DNA of 31,779 nucleotides from NCBI GenBank assembly GCA_032229885.1, contig JAVYAJ010000237.1, positions 1 through 31,779 on the forward strand, in the 5' to 3' direction. The stretch is from Anammoximicrobium sp032229885. GTDB taxonomy: Bacteria > Planctomycetota > Planctomycetia > Pirellulales > Pirellulaceae. The notes beneath the pieces are model-generated. The model had not been told where the DNA came from. It made no database searches and saw nothing but the letters and a program-made list of their open reading frames with translations. Position 1 is the first letter of the stretch, and every line of letters begins with the position of its first letter. A program made the translations under genes and the position numbers. Shown here piece by piece: positions 26,801 to 31,779 of the stretch.

Positions 26801-26878
26801 TTCCCAGTCGATTTTCCAGCCCACGCCACCCGCGTATTCGCACTGCAGCGGCCAGAGCCCAACGCGCACGAGAACTAG
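23825..26878 (+). CDS. secreted GH42-like (clan A) glycoside hydrolase
   Basis: A 1017-residue protein with a signal peptide (MNTKLALALLILVSTALAASA). A carbohydrate-binding beta-sandwich (about 25-190, ETLFDGSGIAGWDTARDPQR, YQLQIQRIELVRPD) and a second sandwich (about 195-300) precede a TIM barrel (about 305-730). The barrel has GH42-like features: YFFPRLYLHAPAWW, a VVGYHLASGTTEEW strand end where E476 or E477 would be the acid/base, SPANLRAFRRWLEARYGT, and KLWFDENDIRT with E656 as candidate nucleophile. A beta-galactosidase trimerisation-like domain follows (about 735-900, VAFVVDESSLCYLR, LYLFPTSFAPSAADR), then a small beta domain. Usual GH42 enzymes are about 650-700 residues, so this is a large multidomain form. 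The start at 23825 fits a leaderless promoter; the frame extends only 10 codons further upstream. It is the last gene of the run. Confidence 0.88.
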   Translation: MNTKLALALLILVSTALAASADETETLFDGSGIAGWDTARDPQRLDREFALSELAPLQTPPALAWRFVSKGVGFNDLFLRKPIERPFSRVRVLVRNVGEAVEFSAKVCDARGAEWSVPPVALASGGDWRWVEFPRDAWRVASWSHDADGRLDFPLAHFTIIAFGIQSGREYQLQIQRIELVRPDPPVATVLALEVPEHWAAGETIQAPIAFTLDRPCAADDARLILRSDRRILADFALPLPTRLSKLAPGRRIDLGRATFRVPQYVWGGTGTVELKLGEARVRYARSPPKATVAQRPTTRTVAEVKRHGGVPTLFINGRPHNAMAWATYSPTVEVFRDFSQAGVSLFTFSGTPTEAGYGLSKTVWVAPGEFDCTEFDQRVQMLLEANPQAYFFPRLYLHAPAWWSAQHPDDIVLMDPGDGHPVPLVHAGGKPAPSWASEAWRRDTVEGLRRLIAHIAAAPYADRVVGYHLASGTTEEWMMWGANEDQWVDYSPANLRAFRRWLEARYGTDQKLQAAWSDPTVTFATAAIPTKARRQAALMGALRDPAREQATIDFYRYNSELVADTIGFFAKAVKDLTRREKIVGVFYGYVLQLCGEQRQQNAGHLGLSQVLASPDVDFLASPTSYAFRQLGGEGTSHFMSLLGSVQLHDKLWFDENDIRTSLARGRVGQWGRPADVVGDCLQQDKELANCLVNGAAQWWFDVGANRYDDPTLMKRIAGLVANADAVLSRDRASVDEVAFVVDESSLCYLRVGDPLGNWLLLGQLPALHRIGAPVGHYLTSDLPRIGQHKLYLFPTSFAPSAADRRAIDALKGDGHVLVFLGAPGLYREGRIDEGGMVDLTGIRLKLSDQAVSLRVSLQPSVWSTIAPGETGSAPSPYGVDRRASPLVYAEDPQAIVLGTLADGRPGLVMRRYDDWTAVYSSAPLLPASLLRRLARRAGVHTYVDTEDVVWASHDLLAVSVHQSGPRTIHLPRPSAVTDLYEGSAITNRADSFPVDFPAHATRVFALQRPEPNAHEN

Positions 26879-27058
26879 CAGGTTGTCCAATCATACCTTC
26901 CGGGTTGCCGCACTCGTCAGAGCAGCGAATTCCCGCTGCCTGACAATCACGATCACCCGCAACCGTTAATCTTACCGCCACCCCGATTATCAAATCACCA
27001 CGGGCGATCCAGCGTCCTCTCGCAGCCAGACATGGTCCTCGTGGTCGCTTACTCAATG

Positions 27059-27092
27059 TTCCGGCGCCGTGCCCAGCCACGGTATGCCGGAA
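27059..27092. terminator. two-part hairpin between convergent genes, possible terminator
   Basis: TTCCGGC (27059-27065) pairs with GCCGGAA (27086-27092), and inside it CCGTG (27067-27071) pairs with CACGG (27078-27082) around CCCAGC. The structure sits about 30 bp past the Fic stop and 180 bp past the glycosidase stop. No T tract follows on either strand, so the terminator call rests on fold and convergent position. Confidence 0.45.
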
Positions 27093-27119
27093 TCCTTCAT
27101 CGCGGGATAGGGTTTGAAA

Positions 27120-28304
27120 TCACTGACCATGCCCGCCGTTCGGCTGATCGGCGTGGAATAGGTTGATGTAGGCCTGATAGGCGAACTGGCGGTTGCGGGC
27201 CTGACCGGTGATCTCGTGCAGGATGCCGAGCTCTACCAGTCGAGCGACTAGGCTGTTGGCAGCAGGATACGTCGTGCCGATGATTTCCTGAACTCCGGTA
27301 ACGGACACGATTGGATGCTGATACAGTCGCGCGAGAACACGGTGGCCGTTGCCGGAAGCGCGGCCCAGTTGTTCCGTAATCAGTTCGCGGTCCCGCTCGC
27401 GCATGGCGAGGATGGCGCGCGCGGTTTCCGTGGCTTGCCCACAGACTTCGATCACGCCTCGCACGAAAAACTCCAGCCAAGCCTCCCAAGCGCCATCGTC
27501 ACGAACCGCTTGCAACCGCTCGTAATATTCCTGTCGGTGCTGTTTGAAATACCAGGACAGATAGAGCACCGGTTGTTGTAGCACCCGCTGTTCGCACAAC
27601 AGAAAGGTGATGAGCAGCCGTCCGACCCGGCCGTTCCCGTCCAGGAACGGGTGAATCGTTTCGAATTGGGCGTGGGCAAGACCAATCTTGAGCAGCAAGG
27701 GCAGGGCGGTATCGGTGTGGAGAAATTTCTCCAATTCCGCCAGCGCCGGGTCCACTTCATGCGGTGGTGGCGGTACGTATACCGCGTCGTCAAGCGAGCA
27801 GCCGGGCGGGCCGATCCAGTTCTGGCTGGTTCGCACTTCGCCGGGCGACAGATGTGCTCCGCGTATGCCACGCAGTAATTCAGCATGAATCTCCCGGATC
27901 AGACGCACCGATGCTGGCAGCTCCGCCAGACGGTTCAAGCCGTACTTGATGGCCCGCACATAGTTGATAATCTCACCCACATCTCGCGGTCGTTCCGGAT
28001 CCAAAATCTGGGCTTCGGCCGCCAGCACGTCCTGCAGCGAGCTTTGCGTACCTTCGATCTGGCTGGACAGCACCGCCTCCTTGCGCACATACATCAGTAC
28101 AAACAAATCGGCGTTGGGCAGCGTCTGAATCGAACCATCAAGCCGACCCAGCGCGCGGTCGGCACGCGACAGTAGAACCCCCAATTCCGACGAGATCGCC
28201 AGTGGCGGATCCGGGGGCAGCGGCACTGGGATAAACGCGCGATATCCAGTCGGTTGGCGGACGTACCGCCCGGCGCGATGGCTACTCGGGGATGCATCAC
28301 TCAT
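27120..28304 (-). CDS. class II Fic-domain protein (AMPylator-type) with C-terminal winged helix
   Basis: A 394-residue protein. Fic enzymes usually transfer AMP from ATP to hydroxyl groups of target proteins. The catalytic motif HPFLDGNGRVGR is intact at 218-229, the upstream flap region (YVPPPPHEVDPAL) is present, and the N-terminal inhibitory helix motif S-x3-E-G is seen in SSQIEG (S80, E84, G85), placing it in the self-inhibited class II. The last 70 residues (VLARLYQHPIVSVTGVQEIIGTTYPAANSLVARLVELGIL) form a winged helix-turn-helix, so it may bind DNA and regulate itself. The start at 28304 gives the usual N-terminus (MSDAS...RAGRYV); an ATG at 28325 is the alternative, and neither has a good ribosome binding site. 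No antitoxin gene is adjacent. Its sequence lies next to IS remnants, suggesting transfer. Confidence 0.94.
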   Translation of the reverse strand: MSDASPSSHRAGRYVRQPTGYRAFIPVPLPPDPPLAISSELGVLLSRADRALGRLDGSIQTLPNADLFVLMYVRKEAVLSSQIEGTQSSLQDVLAAEAQILDPERPRDVGEIINYVRAIKYGLNRLAELPASVRLIREIHAELLRGIRGAHLSPGEVRTSQNWIGPPGCSLDDAVYVPPPPHEVDPALAELEKFLHTDTALPLLLKIGLAHAQFETIHPFLDGNGRVGRLLITFLLCEQRVLQQPVLYLSWYFKQHRQEYYERLQAVRDDGAWEAWLEFFVRGVIEVCGQATETARAILAMRERDRELITEQLGRASGNGHRVLARLYQHPIVSVTGVQEIIGTTYPAANSLVARLVELGILHEITGQARNRQFAYQAYINLFHADQPNGGHGQ

Positions 28305-28306
28305 AG

Positions 28307-28402
28307 TAAAGGCTGCCTTTAACATGCGACCAAAAACGCTCCATGTTATAGGCTGCCTTTAATATAGAGCCGTTTCTGTTCTTTAGACAAGCCTGCCTTT
28401 AA
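28307..28402 (-). promoter_or_regulatory. three operator-like repeats spaced exactly 40 bp upstream of fic
   Basis: The core [TA]GGCTGCCTTTAA (third copy AGCCTGCCTTTAA) recurs with GGCTGCCTTT starting at 28311 and 28351 and GCCTGCCTTT at 28391. The first copy is a perfect 15-bp palindrome (TAAAGGC-T-GCCTTTA, 28307-28321), the second has one mismatch, the third is a half-palindrome. 40 bp is close to four helical turns, so all copies face the same side. AACATG (28321-28326) and CATGTT (28342-28347) form another inverted pair between copies one and two. Confidence 0.85.
28361..28390 (-). promoter_or_regulatory. sigma70-like promoter of fic
   Basis: On the minus strand TTGTCT (28385-28390) and TATATT (28361-28366) are 18 bp apart; the start would be near 28354. 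The third repeat overlaps the -35, the second covers the transcription start and the first lies at the translation start, an arrangement expected for repression. Confidence 0.55.
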
Positions 28403-28644
28403 TAACCTGTAGCCTTTTTGCCGCCCAAGGACGCCCAATTAAGCGACACTTTGACTTTGTGCGAGCAACCGCCGTCTTCGCGTAAACGCCCATCAGGGCA
28501 ATGGTTAACAGCCGGTGGAGGCTGAGGGGTTTGGTGGTCCCAATCCTTTTAACGAAAGGCGGTCGGATGACGAGGGCGGTGGGCGACAAGATCGTGGCGG
28601 CGTGGCGGAGGCGGCTCGAGCGGTTCGCCCGCCCCTGAGTATCG

Positions 28645-29252
28645 GTGGAGCGGTCCACCTGCGTCCAGATCGCCGGCACGGAGTTGGTCCTGCTGCTGGG
28701 CGGCGCGTCGATCGATCTGCCGATCTACCGCGAGCAGGACTACTTCGCCGGCAGCAGTCGGACGCCGACCCGTTCGTCGCTGGGCGCGTGGCTGGACGGG
28801 CCGGCAGCAGCGTCGCGCCCGCACGAGATCAAATTCGCCGAGGCGTTGCGTTATCTCGCAATCACTGGGATCCAGTGCGGTTAGACTTGAGCGATGGCCC
28901 GATGCCGATCGACAACAACGAGGTCGAACAACTGATGAAGCAGGTGGCCCCGGGTCGGAAGAACTGGCTGTTCGTGGGCAGCGTGGCGGCTGGCGAGCGT
29001 GCGGTCAACTTCCTGAGCCTGGTCAGCAGCGCGGTCCGCAACGACTTGGGCGTGTGGGCGTATCTCAAGAGCGTGCTGGACTCGCTGCTGAGCGGCTCGC
29101 CGGACTGCCATGCGTTGCGGCCCGACGTATGGAAGGCTGCACATCCGGAGTCCATTCGCCAGTACCGTGTCGAGGAACGCCGTGACCGCGCGGAGCGTCA
29201 GCGTTTCCACCGCGCCCGCCGGCGCATCGAGGCGCGACGCACAGGCAAGTAG
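28645..29252 (+). pseudogene. IS66 family transposase remnant, deleted and frameshifted
   Basis: Two reading frames join into one IS66-type protein. The first (from about 28645) has IDLPIYREQDYFAG and RSSLGAWLDG, the middle region of IS66 transposases. It then jumps directly to KFAEALRYLA, so well over a hundred residues, including part of the catalytic core, are missing. At 28858-28862 the frame shifts: adding one A to GCAATCAC restores LANHWDPVRL, and the second frame continues with the highly conserved PIDNNEVEQLMKQVAPGRKNWLFVGS and AGERAVNFLSLVSSA to a TAG at 29252. The conserved PIDNN...RKNWLF block makes the family assignment firm. No 5' part, accessory ORFs or terminal inverted repeats could be identified, so the element is dead. 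It lies between fic and the HEPN-like gene. Confidence 0.88.
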
Positions 29253-29627
29253 CCACTTTGTTCACGCAAACCTTTCGCGCGCGAATGCCTTTCGCCCGCA
29301 TGCCTCTTCCCTTCAGTCATCTCCCCTTACTGCACACACTCTCTGCGCTACCTTCCGCGCCGATCAAAGCCTGCGCCTGTGTGGCCCTGCGCACGCAGTC
29401 TCGGACCTACATATTTCTGCACTAAGCATCCTTCTCGCACGTCGACCAGTCGACCCAACACTACATCCTCATCGCGAGCGCAATCGCTCGCGAACGCCAT
29501 TCCCGCTGCCAAATCGCCTCGGTCGGTCCAGCCCCTTCCCCCCGACCCGGCATGGCCTTGGTGAGTGCCTACCCTGTGACATGTCCGAGCCAGATCGAAC
29601 GTGTCCTCCAGCGGCTGACTTGATCTT
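29253..29627. other. intergenic region with composition unlike its neighbours
   Basis: This 375-bp stretch is C/T-rich on the plus strand (many CTTTC, CCTT and CTCC runs) and differs visibly from the G/C-balanced core genes. No gene is supported. It contains the inverted repeat listed at 29472-29493 and a GTCGACCAGTCGAC direct duplication near 29440-29453. Confidence 0.4.
29472..29493. repeat. perfect 9-bp inverted repeat
   Basis: TCGCGAGCG (29472-29480) and CGCTCGCGA (29485-29493) pair perfectly around CAAT. It lies about 135 bp downstream of the stop of the minus-strand HEPN-like gene and could be its terminator, although no T tract follows. It could also be a leftover of the mobile element. 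Confidence 0.5.
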
Positions 29628-30827
29628 CTATGGTGCCGACGGCTCCTCCGCAACTCCGGACGCCAACTGCCTCCGTAGGAAGTTGCAGACTGAGTTGTTC
29701 ACGACCCGCTCAAACCAACCTATCGGCGGGACCGAGGGACACATATTGGAGATTGCATCAAATGCTTTTACGGGCACGGATGTCAACGGCCCAATGGCAG
29801 CGCTGGCAGGATAAGATCGGCCCCCGTGTGTCATACCGCTCCGGGTCTTATAAACTTCCGAAATCGCCTCTTCGATCCGGTCGTCCTTCGGGCAGAACTT
29901 CTGGGGAACTACGAACAGATCGTCCTCCCCTTTGATCGACTCGCGGTTCAGGTTGTCCAGAAGGAACTTCTTGAACTTGCGGGCAGACCACGGATTGCCT
30001 TTGCAGGCTTCCAGAGCAAGACGTTCGGCCTGCTCTTTGCTGAGCCCCTCCTTCTTCATCGCATAGGAAACGAGATGATCTTTCGAGACGAGCTTGCCCT
30101 GGTCATCCGGACTCCAGTCCTTCAGAACCGCCGACGCCAATGTCTCCACGGCGGAGACGAACAGTTGGTAGGACATTTCCACCTGGGACTCAATCAATTC
30201 CATCGCCAAGGCATACAGCCGTGCCGCCCGCAAGACAGCAGGCGCGAAGCGCCACCGCGGTAGGGCGAACAGAACTGCACGGATTTCGGTGGAATCGAAG
30301 GCTTGAGGCGGCGGGTGGTAGCTGCGAATTTGAACGCCGCGCAAGCTGTAAACGAATCCCACTGGACGGGCCGCCCAGTAGCGAACTCTTGCGGCCGTCG
30401 CCGCCGCAGTTGGGAAATCCGCCAAGATCGGCGTGATTTCCGGAGAGTAATACTGTTCCCTAGTTTTCATCGCAACGGTCGTGAGGCGACGGCAGAGCAG
30501 TGGCAAGAGGGCAGCAAAGTCGGAAGCAATCTCCTGATCTGGGCGGTATATGTGGAAAACCTCATTATCCCCTTCGTTTACGAGAGAGGCCGTGAAACGC
30601 AGCACGAGCTCTTGTGGATAGCTATCGTAGGGGCGACTGGCGACTAAGAGTTCAATCGGCTCTTGGAGCAAGATCCGGGCAACGTCACTTCCGGTCCAAT
30701 CACCCAAGACATTCGCCGGAAAAAGTTCTCCGGTACAGACCAGACGGTATTCCACCCGTACTGGGTCGTTGTTGACTTGGCATGTGTTTCGCGCGGTACT
30801 ATCGAGGAAGTCGAGAATATGCATCAT
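29628..30827 (-). CDS. uncharacterised protein with HEPN-like R-x4-H motif
   Basis: A 399-residue soluble protein without signal peptide or membrane segment. The N-terminal 170 residues have mixed beta-strand character (VEYRLVCTGELFPANVLGDW, LVLRFTASLVNEGDNEVFHIYRPDQ). The C-terminal half is helical (ARLYALAMELIESQVEMSYQ, FVSAVETLASAVL, SKEQAERLALEACKG) and ends with YKTRSGMTHGG, where R329 and H334 form the R-x4-H of HEPN ribonucleases. This two-part design resembles Apea-like HEPN proteins, several of which are linked to phage defence, but this protein is not one I recognise by name. GCGAGG lies 6 nt before the ATG at 30827. Base composition is lower in GC than the core genes, and transposase remnants flank it on both sides, which suggests acquisition. 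RNase activity is inference from the motif. Confidence 0.78.
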   Translation of the reverse strand: MMHILDFLDSTARNTCQVNNDPVRVEYRLVCTGELFPANVLGDWTGSDVARILLQEPIELLVASRPYDSYPQELVLRFTASLVNEGDNEVFHIYRPDQEIASDFAALLPLLCRRLTTVAMKTREQYYSPEITPILADFPTAAATAARVRYWAARPVGFVYSLRGVQIRSYHPPPQAFDSTEIRAVLFALPRWRFAPAVLRAARLYALAMELIESQVEMSYQLFVSAVETLASAVLKDWSPDDQGKLVSKDHLVSYAMKKEGLSKEQAERLALEACKGNPWSARKFKKFLLDNLNRESIKGEDDLFVVPQKFCPKDDRIEEAISEVYKTRSGMTHGGRSYPASAAIGPLTSVPVKAFDAISNMCPSVPPIGWFERVVNNSVCNFLRRQLASGVAEEPSAP

Positions 30828-30909
30828 CCAACGCCTCGCTCTGAACCAGATGTTCGCCGAGTCTCGTCATTCTAGCGGCTTCGCGGTCCGGCGCAGCCCT
30901 TTAAAGCTG

Positions 30910-31725
30910 TTATTCGCACTGCCGACGTCCGGCCAACACCCGGGCAATCGAGGCGCGTGACTCGGGGCCTGTGCGTTTGGGCGGGGGTTTCTTGCGGCCA
31001 CGGCGATGCTTGAGGTAACGTTTTAGTCTCACGTGCCGAGCATGGTTCTTCAACGCCTCGCCTATGTGCTCGGCACTTAGCTCCGCGTATCGCTGATGCC
31101 ACTGGTGGGAAGCAATCGCGATGTGCATACCCTGCAAGACAACCACGACCTCGGACCTCAGGTAGTACAGCGAGAGGTTATCCCGCGTCTCATGATGTTC
31201 CGTGGGCGGTTGCACCTGCGCGATCGGCGACTTCACCACACTCATCACGTTGTAGGTCACGAGGGCAATCGCGTAGGCCAGCAACGCTTCGGGCGGGTAC
31301 GTCAGTGTGCCGATCTCGCCATGCAAGCTCAAGGTCAACTGCGGGAAAGCGTGCTCGATCGTCCAGCGCTGGCGGTATGCCGTGGCGATCATCTCGGCTC
31401 CGATCTCCGACGGCAGGTTTGTCAACAGCACGATCTCCGTGTCGCCATCCTCGGACGGCTGGTTTAGCTTCAGTGTGATAGAGCGTACGCTCGGTTCGTC
31501 GCCAAACCGATCGCGAATCACCGCCGTCTGTTCGCACAACTCGCCGGACTCGAGGCTGCTGACATGTGGTGCAGTCCCACGCTCTTCCAGCGGTAGGTTT
31601 GCGTGGTGACGGACAATGAAGAACGACTTGTCCAGCGCGGGCTGTTGCTTGGTCACCGCCAACGCGAGCAAATGTACCGCGGTGTGTGTTGGTTCTCCGG
31701 GAACTGGAATTCTTGCCGTCTGGCG
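30910..31725 (-). pseudogene. IS4-type transposase, C-terminal part
   Basis: The frame is open from just after an in-frame TAA at 31726-31728 to a TAA at 30910; the first usable start is a TTG at 31671 (253 residues). It holds the C-terminal third of the DDE domain: a beta-rich insertion (IVLLTNLPSEIGAEMIATAYRQRW) and the IS4 signature Y-x2-R-x3-E in YRQRWTIEHAF, with the catalytic glutamate. A basic tail follows (RLKRYLKHRRGRKKPPPKR). The two aspartates of the DDE triad are missing, as they would lie upstream. Translation of the bases beyond 31725 in all three minus frames gave no recognisable IS4 sequence, so the gene appears truncated within the window rather than merely cut by its edge. 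It is upstream of and codirectional with the HEPN-like gene (82-bp gap). Confidence 0.8.
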
Positions 31726-31759
31726 TTAGCGAGTCGTGAGGGGCATCCTGCCGGAAGCG

Positions 31760-31778
31760 TCGCGGCATCGTGCCGCGA
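31760..31778. repeat. short hairpin at window edge
   Basis: TCGCGGCA (31760-31767) and TGCCGCGA (31771-31778) pair perfectly around TCG. It lies just outside the open part of the IS4 remnant, where the upstream transposase sequence disappears, so it may mark the break point of the element. Confidence 0.45.
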
Positions 31779-31779
31779 A

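Overview
This is a high-GC window with mostly short intergenic gaps, and its gene content strongly suggests a planctomycete of the Pirellulales type. The main evidence is a PSD1/DUF1553 cytochrome-type protein paired with a Tat-exported DUF1501 protein, a secreted DUF1080 protein, a secreted lactonase-fold protein and several very large secreted glycoside-hydrolase-like proteins. This is inferred from gene families; no rRNA or tRNA gene is visible.

Layout. Positions 1-8033 are all on the minus strand: a lipoprotein cut by the window edge, the DUF1501/PSD1 pair behind a recognisable promoter, and a membrane-anchored trypsin-like protease with a PDZ domain. Positions 8582-12388 hold housekeeping and small genes: two small conserved-looking proteins, a DUF299 kinase/pyrophosphorylase (PEP synthase/PPDK regulator), tsaE, the RNA 2',3'-cyclic phosphodiesterase thpR, and DUF1080. 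Positions 12907-26878 are a run of six plus-strand genes for exported proteins: lactonase-like, glycerophosphodiesterase-like, parallel beta-helix, DUF4091/GH123-like, an unassigned TIM-barrel glycosidase-like protein, and a GH42/clan-A-like protein. Together these look like extracellular or periplasmic breakdown of a complex glycan, but no transporter, sulfatase or regulator accompanies them.

Positions 27120 to the end look like a small mobile or defence-type island. It has a class II Fic protein behind three operator-like repeats spaced exactly 40 bp apart, a decayed and frameshifted IS66 transposase, a protein of unknown function with a HEPN-like R-x4-H motif, and the 3' part of an IS4-type transposase.

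The most unusual signal is between the genes. Nearly every gap in the secreted-enzyme run, and the gap before tsaE, carries its own short tandem repeat with a different unit length: 7/14 bp before tsaE, then 22, 21, 16, 42 and 14 bp before successive genes. The 42-bp array encodes hairpins, and a nearby inverted copy keeps the loop while changing both sides of the stem, which is covariation. The last gene of the run has a sigma70-like promoter placed so that transcription would begin at the A of its ATG, suggesting a leaderless mRNA.
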